Assembly (NCBI RefSeq): GCF_002727065.1
Contig: NZ_PDVP01000020.1
Coordinates: 1-64,000 of the forward strand
DNA: 64,000 nt
Direction: 5' to 3'
DNA from: Zhengella mangrovi
GTDB lineage: Bacteria; Pseudomonadota; Alphaproteobacteria; Rhizobiales; Rhizobiaceae
In this document: positions 8,486-17,739 of the stretch, one piece after another
How positions within the stretch are numbered: the first letter of the stretch is position 1
How the letters are laid out: each line of letters starts with the position of its first letter
Program-made: the position numbers and the translations under genes
Notes under the pieces: model-generated
Databases searched by the model: none
Seen by the model: the letters and a program-made list of their open reading frames with translations, nothing else
What the model was told of the DNA's origin: nothing

Positions 8486-10105
8486 ATGGCCGAGACCTTC
8501 ACTGCCGATCTCTTCCCGCTTGCCAAGGACGAAACGCCCTGGCGCAAGCTGACCTCCGACTACGTCTCGGTTGACACGTTCAAGGGCCAGGAGGTTCTGA
8601 CGGTCGATCCGGAAGGCCTGCGCCTGCTCTCCGAGACCGCCTTTGCCGACATCAACCACCTGCTCCGCCCGGGCCACCTGGCCCAGTTGGCGAAGATCCT
8701 GGAAGATCCCGAAGCCACCGAAAACGACCGTTTCGTCGCTTATGACCTGCTGAAGAACGCCAACATCGCCGCCGGCGGCGTGCTGCCCATGTGCCAGGAC
8801 ACCGGCACGGCCATCATCATGGGCAAGAAGGGCCGCCGCGTCTGGACCGAGGGCGGCGATGCCGAGGCGCTCGGCCAGGGCGTGCTGGATGCCTACGAGC
8901 GCAAGAACCTGCGCTATTCCCAGCTGGCGCCGCTGAAGATGTTCGAGGAAAAGAACACCAGGAACAACCTGCCGGCCCAGATCGACATCTACGAGGAAGG
9001 CGACGACGCCTACAAGTTCCTGTTCATGGCCAAGGGCGGCGGCTCGGCCAACAAGACCTTTCTCTACCAGGGCACGCCGTCGCTGCTGACCCATGACCGC
9101 ATGATCGACTTCCTGAAGGAAAAGATCCTGACGCTCGGCACCGCCGCCTGCCCGCCCTACCACCTCGCCATCGTCATCGGCGGCACCTCGGCGGAGATGA
9201 ACCTGAAGACCGTCAAGCTTGCCTCAGCGCGCTACCTGGACGGCCTGCCGACAGAGGGTTCGGAGACCGGCCACGCCTTCCGCGATCTCGAGATGGAAGC
9301 GGAAATCCACAAGCTGACCCAGCAAATGGGCGTCGGCGCGCAGTTCGGCGGCAAGTATTTCTGCCACGACGTGCGCGTCATCCGCCTGCCCCGCCACGGC
9401 GCCTCCCTTCCCATCGGGCTGGGCGTCTCCTGCTCGGCGGACCGCCAGGCGCTCGGCAAGATCACGAAGGACGGCATCTTCATCGAACAGCTCGAGAGCG
9501 ACCCGTCGAAATACATGCCCGACATCGACGAGGGGGCTCTTTCCGATCACGTCGTGAAGATCGATCTCAACCGGCCGATGAGCGAGATCCTCGCCGAACT
9601 GACCAGGCACCCGGTGAAGACGCGCCTGTCGCTGACCGGGCCGATCATCGTCGCCCGCGACCTGGCCCACGCCAAGATCCGCGAACGGCTGGAAAACGGC
9701 GAACCCATGCCCGACTACTTCAAGGATCACCCGATCTACTACGCCGGCCCGGCCAAGACCCCGGAGGGCTATGCCTCCGGATCCTTCGGTCCGACCACCG
9801 CCGGGCGCATGGACAGCTACGTCGACCAGTTCCAGTCCTTCGGCGGCTCCATGGTCATGCTGGCCAAGGGCAACCGGTCCCGCCAGGTGCGCGATGCCTG
9901 CGGCCGCCATCACGGCTTCTACCTCGGATCCATCGGCGGCCCGGCCGCCCGCCTCGCCCAGGACTGCATCAAGAAGGTCGAGGTCGTGGAGTATCCCGAA
10001 CTCGGCATGGAGGCGATCTGGCGCATCGAGGTCGTCGATTTCCCCGCCTTCATCGTGATCGACGACAAGGGCAACGACTTCTTCAAGGAGTTGAACCTGG
10101 GCTGA
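8486..10105 (+). CDS. fumA: Class I fumarate hydratase (iron-sulfur)
   Basis: The 539-residue enzyme interconverts fumarate and malate in the TCA cycle. It belongs to the oxygen-sensitive [4Fe-4S] class. The three cluster cysteines are Cys103 ([10 protein letters not shown]), Cys222 (AACPPYHLA) and Cys316 (GVSCSADRQ), matching the spacing of the E. coli enzyme. Both halves (alpha and beta domains) are fused in one chain, and the C-terminal domain contains [15 protein letters not shown]. It stands alone in its own transcription unit. Confidence 0.95.
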   Translation: MAETFTADLFPLAKDETPWRKLTSDYVSVDTFKGQEVLTVDPEGLRLLSETAFADINHLLRPGHLAQLAKILEDPEATENDRFVAYDLLKNANIAAGGVLPMCQDTGTAIIMGKKGRRVWTEGGDAEALGQGVLDAYERKNLRYSQLAPLKMFEEKNTRNNLPAQIDIYEEGDDAYKFLFMAKGGGSANKTFLYQGTPSLLTHDRMIDFLKEKILTLGTAACPPYHLAIVIGGTSAEMNLKTVKLASARYLDGLPTEGSETGHAFRDLEMEAEIHKLTQQMGVGAQFGGKYFCHDVRVIRLPRHGASLPIGLGVSCSADRQALGKITKDGIFIEQLESDPSKYMPDIDEGALSDHVVKIDLNRPMSEILAELTRHPVKTRLSLTGPIIVARDLAHAKIRERLENGEPMPDYFKDHPIYYAGPAKTPEGYASGSFGPTTAGRMDSYVDQFQSFGGSMVMLAKGNRSRQVRDACGRHHGFYLGSIGGPAARLAQDCIKKVEVVEYPELGMEAIWRIEVVDFPAFIVIDDKGNDFFKELNLG

Positions 10106-10137
10106 GGCGAGCCTGACAGGGCCCATGAACCAGCCAT

Positions 10138-10161
10138 GAACGGGGGATTGCGCCCCCGTTC
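10138..10161 (+). terminator. Hairpin after the fumarase gene
   Basis: A perfect stem (GAACGGGGG, loop ATTGCG, CCCCCGTTC) lies 32 bases after the fumarase stop. It lacks a T tract, so it may act as an RNA 3' end stabiliser rather than a classical terminator. Confidence 0.5.
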
Positions 10162-10211
10162 AGCCGGGCTGCGTCACTCTGGCTTCATCACCGAAGAGAT
10201 GGAGACCGGTC

Positions 10212-10376
10212 ATGTTGAACCCGCAGATTTCGCCGATCGTCGCCGCCGCCGCCCTGGCAGCCTCCCGCAGCCGCATCGGCGCCATGCCGCACGAGGGCAG
10301 TGTTCTGGCCAAGCGGGCCACGACGCATTACGCCTACAACGGCGCCGGCGACCGCATCATCGCCCGTGGCCGGTAG
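10212..10376 (+). CDS. Small uncharacterised protein (54 aa)
   Basis: The start ATG at 10212 has a GGAGA ribosome binding site. The product opens MLNPQISPIVAAAALAASRS, a hydrophobic alanine-rich helix too short to be a clear signal peptide, and ends basic (DRIIARGR). It lies between two real genes and has coding-like composition. I do not recognise a family. Function unknown. Confidence 0.5.
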   Translation: MLNPQISPIVAAAALAASRSRIGAMPHEGSVLAKRATTHYAYNGAGDRIIARGR

Positions 10377-10391
10377 GAAAAGCGGAACGGC

Positions 10392-11372
10392 TCAGTGCAC
10401 CCGCTTTTCCAGCCAGTTGCGCCAGCCTTCGCGCGTTCCGTTGAAGGCATTGAGGTCGATATGGTTGTCGACCCCGGAAGCCAGCCCCGTCCCGGTATAT
10501 TGCCAGAAGGCGAAGTCGCGGCCCGGGTAGACGTTTTTCGGATGATCCGCCGTTGAGCGCAGCCAGAAGGAATGGCCGGTGAACTGGCCTTGCAGGTTGT
10601 CATCGTAGAAGTCCGGCGTGGTGTAGATCACCGGTTCCTGGCCGTAATGCCGTTCCAGCTTCTCCATGAAGACCTTCATTTTCGCCAGCACCACCGCGCG
10701 GGCCGGCCGCGTCGGACAGGTCTTGGAATGGGCATTCCATTCCACGTCGATCACCGGCGGCAGGGCGCCCTTCTCCTTCGGAACGTTCTGGATGAACCAG
10801 TCGGCCTGGACCTCGGCGACAGAGCACCAGTAGAAAAAGTGATAGGCGCCGCGCGGCACGCCGGCCCTGCCCGCCGCCTGCCAGTTCTTCAGGAAGCTCG
10901 GGTCGATGTGGTCGTCGCCCTCGGTCGACTTGATATAGGCGAAATTCGCCCCCTGCTTCTTCAGGCTCACCCAGTCGATGTCCCCCTGCCAGCGCGACAC
11001 GTCCACGCCGTGCACCGGGTAGTCGTCCGGCTCGACCTTTCCGAAACTGACGGGCTTGGCATCTGAAAAGCGCGGCTTGCGGATGGTGCGGGTAATCGCC
11101 TTCACCACCTCGCGCGGCGCCGGTTCCGCCGACAGCGCCACCAGTTCGGCGCGGGTGCTGTCTGCCGGTTCCGCATGGGCGCCGGCGTTTGTCTCCACGG
11201 TCGGCGCGGCCGGAGCCGGCGCTTGCCCGACCGCGCGGGCCGGCACAGGTGCGCCGATCGACCCGGTGATCATGGACGAGGAATCCAGGGCGTCGACCCC
11301 GCCGGACGACGTGCAGCCGGAAACGAGAAACGCTGCCAGGGCAAGTCCGGCGACCGTGGAAAGCGGTTTCAC
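10392..11372 (-). CDS. GH25 lysozyme-like lipoprotein
   Basis: A GTG at 11372 gives a textbook lipoprotein signal (VKPLSTVAGLALAAFLVSGC, lipobox LVSGC). Longer starts (ATG 11492 or 11543) would put about 60-75 residues before the lipobox and are less likely. A low-complexity linker leads to a glycoside hydrolase family 25 domain with the catalytic pattern GVDVSRWQGDIDW, the acid-rich strand PPVIDVEWN, and DFAFWQYT. It should cleave the glycan strands of peptidoglycan while anchored in a membrane. It ends 15 bases after the small gene on the other strand. Confidence 0.85.
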   Translation of the reverse strand: MKPLSTVAGLALAAFLVSGCTSSGGVDALDSSSMITGSIGAPVPARAVGQAPAPAAPTVETNAGAHAEPADSTRAELVALSAEPAPREVVKAITRTIRKPRFSDAKPVSFGKVEPDDYPVHGVDVSRWQGDIDWVSLKKQGANFAYIKSTEGDDHIDPSFLKNWQAAGRAGVPRGAYHFFYWCSVAEVQADWFIQNVPKEKGALPPVIDVEWNAHSKTCPTRPARAVVLAKMKVFMEKLERHYGQEPVIYTTPDFYDDNLQGQFTGHSFWLRSTADHPKNVYPGRDFAFWQYTGTGLASGVDNHIDLNAFNGTREGWRNWLEKRVH

Positions 11373-11776
11373 GCCAGCAATCGCGCCAGAGGACCGGGAT
11401 GGAGCCCCGGAGCGATTCGGCCGATGGCGGAACGGATCGAGGCAGACACTGGACGCGAAGATACGCACGCGGGCACCCGTTGATGTGAGCATTTCGCGGT
11501 CAGACAGAAAATGTCCGGCAACCGCGCAAATGCGGCAAAACACGCTCGTTCGGCCGTTTCGGGCCGGGCCTTACCCGGCAAGCGGGCAAACCGGGTAAAG
11601 GGCTAACGGGAAATGAATAACAAATCGCAAATGCCGCGCATCTCTTCCGCGCCTCCATCGTTCACCTGCGATCACGATCGTTCACGTTTTGTGATGAAGG
11701 GCATTGACTGTGCTGGCGAGCTTGGCGAGTTTGGGCCTCCACCGTCCCCCCAATTGTCTTGCCCCTGGACAGAACC
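11373..11776. other. Intergenic region between GH25 lipoprotein and L,D-transpeptidase
   Basis: The region separates two divergent envelope genes and should hold both promoters. Part of it (to 11543) remains open in the reading frame of the lipoprotein. I see no further gene. The direct pair CGATCACGATCG at about 11669 is the only repeated pattern I noticed. Confidence 0.35.
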
Positions 11777-12385
11777 ATGCTGACCCGTTTCCTGACTGCT
11801 TTCGCCCTCGCCATCGGCCTTGCGGCCCCGGTTTCCTTTTCCGTGACGACACAGGCTCAGGCCGAATCCGGCTTCGCCAGTTTCATCCGCGGCGGCCAGC
11901 CGCGCGTGCGCCATGGCCGCTACGCCTCCGACAAGTCGCCGATCCCGCGCGAGACCGTCCGGTCCGACCTGCCGGCCAACACCATCCTGATCGACACCAG
12001 CGAACGCCGCCTCTACTACGGCCTCGGCAATGGCAAGGCGCTGAAATACGGCGTCGGCGTCGGCCGCGAGGGCTTCACCTGGCAGGGCCGTCACAGGATC
12101 ACCCGCAAGGCCGAGTGGCCCGGCTGGACCCCGCCCAAGCAGATGATCGCCCGCGAGGCCCGCAAGGGCCGCAAACTGCCCGCCTACATGGAAGGCGGCC
12201 CGAACAATCCGCTCGGCGCGCGCGCCCTCTACATCGGCTCGACGCTCTATCGCATCCATGGCACGAACCAGCCCTGGACGATCGGCAAGGCCATGTCGTC
12301 GGGCTGCATCCGCATGGCCAATGACGACGTCGTCGATCTCTACAGCCGCGTCGACGTCGGCACCCGGGTGACCGTGCGCCACTGA
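11777..12385 (+). CDS. Small periplasmic L,D-transpeptidase (YkuD)
   Basis: The 202-residue protein has a signal peptide (TTQAQA cut region). A YkuD catalytic domain starts at NTILIDTSERRLYY and contains IHGTNQPWTIGKAMSSGCIRMANDDVVDLY; the Cys of SSGCIRM is the nucleophile. It is the short type made of only the catalytic domain. The ATG at 11777 is chosen over the upstream TTG (11759). It likely links peptidoglycan stems or attaches outer membrane proteins. The adjacent GH25 gene makes this a small cell-wall remodelling locus. Confidence 0.9.
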   Translation: MLTRFLTAFALAIGLAAPVSFSVTTQAQAESGFASFIRGGQPRVRHGRYASDKSPIPRETVRSDLPANTILIDTSERRLYYGLGNGKALKYGVGVGREGFTWQGRHRITRKAEWPGWTPPKQMIAREARKGRKLPAYMEGGPNNPLGARALYIGSTLYRIHGTNQPWTIGKAMSSGCIRMANDDVVDLYSRVDVGTRVTVRH

Positions 12386-12417
12386 TCGCGGCCCCGCGGT
12401 TCCGCCACCGGACGTTT

Positions 12418-12441
12418 CCGCCGGCCCTGTGCCGGCGGTTT
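12418..12441 (+). terminator. Rho-independent terminator
   Basis: A stem CCGCCGGC, loop CCTGT, GCCGGCGG followed by TTT lies 33 bases after the L,D-transpeptidase stop. The T tract is short. Confidence 0.65.
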
Positions 12442-12509
12442 CGCGTTCAAGGGCGCATTCTCCCCAATCCGGAGCAATTTTGTTAACGCGCATGACCTAA
12501 TGCAGCGTC

Positions 12510-13313
12510 ATGCGTTCGATGATCATCCTCCTGTTCCGCTGGTTGCGCCTCGACAGGCCCGTCAACGTGCTGCTTTACACGTTGGCCTTCACCGCCTTCA
12601 CCATCACGGTCACGGTCGCCTCGCTGACCATCGGCATGCTGTTCATCGCGCCGGACCTGCCCGGTTATGTCCTTGGCGGGGTCATCGGCATCGGAACGGC
12701 GATTTCCGGCTTCATCACCCTGCCGATCTCCTTCATCATCCTGTCCACCCTTCACCTCCAGCTCAAGACGTTGTCGGAGGTCCGCGCCACGGTCCGCTAC
12801 GATTCGCTGACCGGCGCCCTGAACCGCTCCGCCTTCATGCGCTATGCCATCGGCAACTGGCGCGGCGGCGGAGCCTTCCTGATGGTGGACGCCGACCACT
12901 TCAAGCAGATCAACGACACCTATGGCCACGCGGCCGGCGACGAGGCGCTGAAACGGATTGCCGACACGCTCGTCGAACAGGTCGGCGAGACCGGTGAAGT
13001 CGGACGCCTCGGCGGCGAGGAATTCGCCATCTTCCTGCCCGGGCTCACGCTGGAGGAAGGGGAAACGCTGGCCGAAACGCTCCTCGAGGCCATGCGCCTG
13101 CAGGACCTGCCGGCGCTCCGGGGCGAGCGCCGGATCACGGTGTCCATCGGCGTTGTCGGCTGCGAGGGCAATGTCCGCATCGAGGACGTGATGAACCTCG
13201 CCGATGTCCTGCTCTACCAGGCCAAGCACAAGGGCCGCGACTGCGCCGTCTCGCCGCGCACGGTCACCCGCCCGGAGATCCTGCGCGACCTGCCCGCCTT
13301 CAGGGCGGCGTGA
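12510..13313 (+). CDS. Membrane-bound diguanylate cyclase (GGDEF)
   Basis: The N-terminal 90 residues contain two hydrophobic membrane segments with almost no periplasmic sensor. A GGDEF domain follows from RYDSLTGALNRSAF, with metal site VDADHFKQINDTYGHAAGD and active loop GRLGGEEFAIF (GGEEF, active form). It should make cyclic di-GMP from two GTP. The RxxD product-inhibition site expected before the active loop is absent, so feedback control is probably lost. The gene stands alone. Confidence 0.9.
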   Translation: MRSMIILLFRWLRLDRPVNVLLYTLAFTAFTITVTVASLTIGMLFIAPDLPGYVLGGVIGIGTAISGFITLPISFIILSTLHLQLKTLSEVRATVRYDSLTGALNRSAFMRYAIGNWRGGGAFLMVDADHFKQINDTYGHAAGDEALKRIADTLVEQVGETGEVGRLGGEEFAIFLPGLTLEEGETLAETLLEAMRLQDLPALRGERRITVSIGVVGCEGNVRIEDVMNLADVLLYQAKHKGRDCAVSPRTVTRPEILRDLPAFRAA

Positions 13314-13386
13314 CGCCCGCGCCTTGCCAGCGCCCGCGCCCGCACGTAGTTTCGTCCGGCTTTCAAAAACGTAGCCGGAGGAAATC

Positions 13387-13788
13387 GTGGGGATGAAACG
13401 CGGGATCAAGCAGATGATTGCCGAGGCCGATGCCGAGATCGTGGCGCTGAGCCCGGCCGAGGCCGCCGAGGCGGCACAGGATGAGAATGTCCTCCTCGTC
13501 GACATCCGCGACGTGCGCGAACTCCAGCGCGACGGCGTCGTTCCCGGTGCCTACCACGCGCCCCGCGGCATGCTGGAATTCTGGGTCGACCCGGAAAGCC
13601 CCTATCACAAGCCCGTCTTCGCATCCGGCAAGCGCTTCATCTTCTTCTGCGCCGGTGGCCTGCGCTCGGCCCTGACCACCAAGACCCTGCAGGACATGGG
13701 CCTGGACCCGGTCGCCCATGTCACCGGCGGATTCGGCGCCTGGCGGGAAGCAGGCCTTCCCATCGCCGAATACCAGAAAAAGCACTGA
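13387..13788 (+). CDS. Rhodanese-like sulfurtransferase
   Basis: The 133-residue single rhodanese domain contains VLLVDIRDVRELQRDGVVPGAYHAPRG and the active loop FCAGGLRSA with its catalytic cysteine, then HVTGGFGAWREAGLP. It should carry persulfide sulfur in the cytoplasm. A GGAGG ribosome binding site lies 5 bases before the GTG at 13387; an ATG at 13393 is the alternative. The physiological acceptor is unknown. Confidence 0.9.
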   Translation: MGMKRGIKQMIAEADAEIVALSPAEAAEAAQDENVLLVDIRDVRELQRDGVVPGAYHAPRGMLEFWVDPESPYHKPVFASGKRFIFFCAGGLRSALTTKTLQDMGLDPVAHVTGGFGAWREAGLPIAEYQKKH

Positions 13789-13956
13789 ATCGATGCAAGA
13801 ACCGGTCGATCGCCAGCAAAACCGGCGCATCGCAACATGTCGGAGTCGTAAATCGGGCCGCCTCTTGACCTGCGGCAAGGCATGCTGGCCGTCATCCGCT
13901 GATGATTTGAACGGATAATCATCGGATATGCATGAAATACGGAGAGGGAGGCACGG

Positions 13957-14370
13957 ATGTACTCGAAAATTCTCGTCCCGGTGGACCTAGCGCACGCGGA
14001 CAAGCTCGAGAAGTCACTGGAAACCGCGGCAAGACTGGCCCGGATGGAAAACGCCACGCTCGTCTACTGCGGCGTGACCGCGGGCACGCCGGGCGCCGTC
14101 GCGCACAATCCGGAAGAGTTCAAACAGAAGCTGTCGGATTTCGTGGCCGGACAGGCTGCCCGCACCGGCATCGAATCGACGGCGATTGCCATGACCAGCC
14201 ACGACCCGGCCCGCGACCTCGACGACGCCCTGCTCGAAGCGATCCGCCAGTCCGGCGCCGATCTCGTCGTCATGGCCTCGCATGTGCCCGGCGTCGCCGA
14301 TCACTTCTTCACGTCCAATGCCGGCTGGCTGGCGACCCATGCCAGCGTTTCTGTCATGGTCGTCCGCTAG
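13957..14370 (+). CDS. Universal stress protein (UspA family)
   Basis: The 137-residue single Usp domain begins MYSKILVPVDLAHADKLEKSLETAARLAR and ends with the nucleotide-binding area DLVVMASHVPGVADHFFTSNAGWLATHASVSVMVVR. The usual G2xG9xGS motif is degenerate (SHVPGVADH...SNAGW), so ATP binding is uncertain. A strong GAGGGAGG ribosome binding site precedes the ATG. It is a cytoplasmic stress-response protein, converging on the PPOX gene. Confidence 0.88.
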   Translation: MYSKILVPVDLAHADKLEKSLETAARLARMENATLVYCGVTAGTPGAVAHNPEEFKQKLSDFVAGQAARTGIESTAIAMTSHDPARDLDDALLEAIRQSGADLVVMASHVPGVADHFFTSNAGWLATHASVSVMVVR

Positions 14371-14424
14371 CCGGCGGAATCGCGCAGGGCCCGCCCCGCG
14401 CCTGTGCTGCGGCGGGGCGCGCGC

Positions 14425-15036
14425 CTACCACATCGAGGACTTTGCCCGCTCCGGCCAGGCCGCGTCATAACCGGCACCGCCGGCGGCGCCGTTGCTGGCC
14501 GCCGCCAGCATCTCGCCCGCCGTCGGCAGGCTCGACGGATCCACCCGCGCCTCGTCGGCCCACAGGTTCGAACGCATCAGCGCCCGGGCACACTGGAAAT
14601 AGACCTCGGCCACGTGGATGACGAGAACGCTGCGCGGCACCTTGCCGTCCACGGCGAAACGCGCGGTCAGCGCCCTGGCGACCGACACCTCCGCCCGCCC
14701 GTTGACCCGGAGCGTCGTGTCGGACCCGGGCACGAGGAACAGCAGACCGACGCGCCCGTCGGTCACGATGTTGGCGAGCGAATCGACGCGGTTGTTGCCC
14801 TGCCGGTCCGGCATCAGCAGCGTGCGCGGGTTCTCGATGGTCACGAAGCCGGGCCGGTCGCCGCGCGGCGAGCAGTCCAGCCCGCCCTCGCCCGCCGTTG
14901 CCAGCAACGCGAAGGGCGACGCCTTGATGAACGCGCCGTAGGCCTCGTTGACGTGGTCGAGAACCTTAGCCGTGGAGGCAAGGCCCGGCTCGCCGTAAAG
15001 CGCCTGCAGCTCTTCCAGCGACGTGATGATGCTCAT
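14425..15036 (-). CDS. Pyridoxamine 5'-phosphate oxidase-like flavoprotein (MSMEG_1061 type)
   Basis: The 203-residue protein has the split-barrel flavin fold: ASPFALLATAGEGGLDCSPRGDRPGFVTIENPRTLLMPDRQGNNRVDSLANI, then VGLLFLVPGSDTTLRVNGRAEV. This pattern is typical of FMN- or F420-dependent oxidoreductases of the MSMEG_1061 subfamily rather than true PdxH. The substrate is unknown. It lies upstream in the same direction as no other gene: the DUF971 gene at 15100 starts separately. Confidence 0.82.
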   Translation of the reverse strand: MSIITSLEELQALYGEPGLASTAKVLDHVNEAYGAFIKASPFALLATAGEGGLDCSPRGDRPGFVTIENPRTLLMPDRQGNNRVDSLANIVTDGRVGLLFLVPGSDTTLRVNGRAEVSVARALTARFAVDGKVPRSVLVIHVAEVYFQCARALMRSNLWADEARVDPSSLPTAGEMLAAASNGAAGGAGYDAAWPERAKSSMW

Positions 15037-15099
15037 GCGATGGTCTCCCTCGGCGGACGGATCGTTTCAGGAAAGGCTAAGCCGCCGGGAGGCATCCGT

Positions 15100-15459
15100 C
15101 TACCGTCGCGCCGGGTCGCGCGAGAGGCCCTTCTGCGCCAGTTCGTCCAGGTAGGCCTGCCATTTCTCGTCCATGGCGCGTCCGTGCTCCCGGAACCACG
15201 CCCAGGTGAAGATGCCCGTGTCGTGCATGTCGTCGAAGGCCACGCGGATGGCGTAGTTGCCCACCGGTACGATGGCCATGATTCCGACATCACGCTTGCC
15301 GGAAACCAGCTTGCGCTCGGACGGCGAATGCCCCTGGACCTCCGCGCTCGGCGACATGACCCGCATCATTTCGGCGCTGAACGCGTAGGCCGCGTCGTCG
15401 AATGTCACGGTCAGCGTGCGCTTGTCCTTTGACAACCGGATCTCGCTCGGTGCATCCAT
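15100..15459 (-). CDS. DUF971 family protein
   Basis: The 119-residue protein starts at MDAPSEIRLSKDKRTLTVTFDD and matches the DUF971 pattern (the N-terminal domain of gamma-butyrobetaine hydroxylase): LTVTFDDAAYAFSAEMMRVMSP, then GIMAIVPVGNYAIRVAFDDMHDTGIFTWAWF. The ATG at 15459 fits the family start; an upstream extension is unlikely. DUF971 proteins often occur near Fe-S or cofactor genes. Here it is divergent from moaA, sharing a 190-base intergenic region. Confidence 0.85.
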   Translation of the reverse strand: MDAPSEIRLSKDKRTLTVTFDDAAYAFSAEMMRVMSPSAEVQGHSPSERKLVSGKRDVGIMAIVPVGNYAIRVAFDDMHDTGIFTWAWFREHGRAMDEKWQAYLDELAQKGLSRDPARR

Positions 15460-15649
15460 GGCGGCCCCCTGTCTGCCTGTTCGGCGGAAAATCTGCGCCC
15501 AGAAGTGAGGCGCTTTGCGCGAAAGAACAAGGCCCTGTCGCTCCCTCGCCCTTGAAAACCCGCCCCGGGTGGACAAAATGCGGGGAAAGAACATATGCGG
15601 CTGCCTGCCCGCGCGGAAACGCGGCGGTGAGCCGGAGGGAAGGAAGACC

Positions 15650-16660
15650 ATGTCCGCCAACGACACCCAGATGATCGACCCGTTCGGCCGCGCCGTCACC
15701 TATCTGCGCGTCTCGGTTACCGACCGTTGCGATTTCCGCTGCACCTATTGCATGGCCGAGGACATGACCTTCCTGCCCAAGAAGGACCTGCTCTCGCTGG
15801 AGGAACTGGACCGGCTGTGCACGGCCTTCATCGACAAGGGCGTGCGCAAGCTGCGCCTGACCGGCGGCGAACCGCTGGTGCGCAAGAACATCATGCACCT
15901 GATCCGCCAGCTCTCCCGCCACCTCGGCACGGGCGCCCTGGACGAGCTGACGCTGACGACCAACGGCTCGCAGCTCGCCCGCTTCGCCGATGAACTGGCC
16001 GATTGCGGCGTGAAGCGCATCAATGTCTCGGTTGACACGCTGGATCGCGACAAGTTCCGCCAGATCACCCGCTGGGGCGATCTCGGCAAGGTGATGGAAG
16101 GCATCGAGGCCGCCGAGCGCGCCGGGTTGAAGATCAAGCTCAATGCCGTGGCGCTGAAGGGCTTCAACGACCGCGAGATCCCCGACATGCTGCGCTGGGC
16201 CCATGGCCGCGGCATGGACGTGACCCTGATCGAGACCATGCCGATGGGCGAGATCAGCGAGGACCGCACCGACCAGTACCTGCCGCTGTCGAAGTTGCGT
16301 GGCGAATTGGAAGAGCAGTTCACGCTGACCGACATCCCCTTCCGCACCGGCGGTCCGGCCCGCTATGTCGAGGTGAAGGAGACCGGCGGAAAGCTGGGCT
16401 TCATCACGCCGATGACGCACAATTTCTGCGAAAGCTGCAACCGCGTGCGCATCACCTGCACCGGAACGCTCTACATGTGCCTCGGCCAGGACGATGCCGC
16501 TGACCTGCGTGCCCCGCTGCGCGCCTCGGAAGGCAACGAGCTGCTGTCTGCCGCCATTGACGAGGCCATCGGCCGCAAGCCGAAGGGCCACGACTTCGTG
16601 ATCGACCGGACGACGAGCCGTCCGGCCGTCTCGCGCCACATGAGCGTGACCGGCGGCTGA
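15650..16660 (+). CDS. moaA: GTP 3',8-cyclase MoaA
   Basis: The 336-residue radical SAM enzyme makes the first step of molybdopterin synthesis, rearranging GTP to cyclic dehydro-GTP. The SAM cluster motif is CDFRCTYC near residue 25, after [13 protein letters not shown]. The second [4Fe-4S] site is C-terminal: [22 protein letters not shown]. The usual extreme C-terminal GG is present (VTGG). The ATG at 15650 follows GGAGGGAAGGAAG. mobA and mobB lie 3.6 kb downstream. Confidence 0.96.
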   Translation: MSANDTQMIDPFGRAVTYLRVSVTDRCDFRCTYCMAEDMTFLPKKDLLSLEELDRLCTAFIDKGVRKLRLTGGEPLVRKNIMHLIRQLSRHLGTGALDELTLTTNGSQLARFADELADCGVKRINVSVDTLDRDKFRQITRWGDLGKVMEGIEAAERAGLKIKLNAVALKGFNDREIPDMLRWAHGRGMDVTLIETMPMGEISEDRTDQYLPLSKLRGELEEQFTLTDIPFRTGGPARYVEVKETGGKLGFITPMTHNFCESCNRVRITCTGTLYMCLGQDDAADLRAPLRASEGNELLSAAIDEAIGRKPKGHDFVIDRTTSRPAVSRHMSVTGG

Positions 16661-16782
16661 TCCATCAGCCACGCCGTTCCGACGCATCAGTTTTCTGCGC
16701 TTTTCAAGCCGGCGCAACGGGTGTACCGGAGCGTTCAGGCTGACCGGACGGCAGGGGATCGCGTGGTGCGCCCCTCGGGGTC

Positions 16783-17730
16783 ATGGCAGCGCCATGTCGG
16801 ACAAACCCGGTGCCGCTCACGCCCAATGCCCGCGCCGCCCTGCTGATGACCCTGTCGATGGCCGCCTTCCTGGTCAACGACATGTGCACCAAGCTGGCAT
16901 CCCAATCGGTCAACATGGGCCAGGTCATGCTGGTGCGCGGCTTCTTCGCGTCCGCCATGCTCGTCTGGCTTGCCCGCCGCAACGCGCCGGCCGCGCCCTG
17001 GCGGCGGCTGTCCCATCCCATGGCCGTGCTGCGCACCGCCGGCGACGTGCTGGCAACCGTCACCTATCTCATCGCGCTCGCCAACGCGCCGCTGGTCTCG
17101 GTCGCATCCCTGCTCCAGGCCCTGCCGCTCGCCATCACCATGGGCGCGGCGATCGTCTTCCGCGAACCGGTCGGCTGGCGCCGCTGGAGCGCGATCATCG
17201 TCGGCTTCGTCGGCGTGCTGATCATCCTGCGCCCGGGGTTCGGCGCCTTCTCTGTCTGGTCCGCGCTGGTGCTCGGCACCGTCTTCTTCTGCACGGTCCG
17301 CGACCTGGCCACCCGTGCCATCCCCGCCAATATCCCGTCGCTCCAGGTCTCGGCCTTCACCGCGGTCTCGGTCATGGTCACCGGCGGCGTGCTGATGTTC
17401 CCGATGGGCGGCTGGCAGGCGATGACGCCGGCCACGCTGGGCATTCTCGTGGCGGCAGCCGTCTTCGTCCTCATCGGCTACCAGGCGCTGACCCTTGCCA
17501 TGCGCACCGGCGACCTGTCCTCGTCGGCGCCCTTCCGCTACACCGCGCTCGTCTGGGCGGCGCTGTTCGGCTACATGGTCTTCGGTGAAATTCCGGACGT
17601 CCCGACCGCCGTCGGCGCGCTCCTGATCATCGGGTCCGGGATCTTCACGATCTACCGCGAGCGCAAGCGCAAGGATGCAACGAACATCGTTGCCACCAGC
17701 ACCGCGCGCGCCGGCGCGCGCGGCCTCTGA
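16783..17730 (+). CDS. EamA/DMT-family transporter
   Basis: The 315-residue protein has about ten membrane helices in two EamA repeats (first from AALLMTLSMAAFLVNDMCTKLAS, second around GAFSVWSALVLGTVFFCTVRDLATRA). It sits in the inner membrane and exports or takes up small metabolites; the substrate cannot be told from sequence. A basic tail follows the last helix (YRERKRKD). It ends 9 bases before the stop of the convergent LysR gene. Confidence 0.88.
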   Translation: MAAPCRTNPVPLTPNARAALLMTLSMAAFLVNDMCTKLASQSVNMGQVMLVRGFFASAMLVWLARRNAPAAPWRRLSHPMAVLRTAGDVLATVTYLIALANAPLVSVASLLQALPLAITMGAAIVFREPVGWRRWSAIIVGFVGVLIILRPGFGAFSVWSALVLGTVFFCTVRDLATRAIPANIPSLQVSAFTAVSVMVTGGVLMFPMGGWQAMTPATLGILVAAAVFVLIGYQALTLAMRTGDLSSSAPFRYTALVWAALFGYMVFGEIPDVPTAVGALLIIGSGIFTIYRERKRKDATNIVATSTARAGARGL

Positions 17731-17739
17731 GACACGGCT

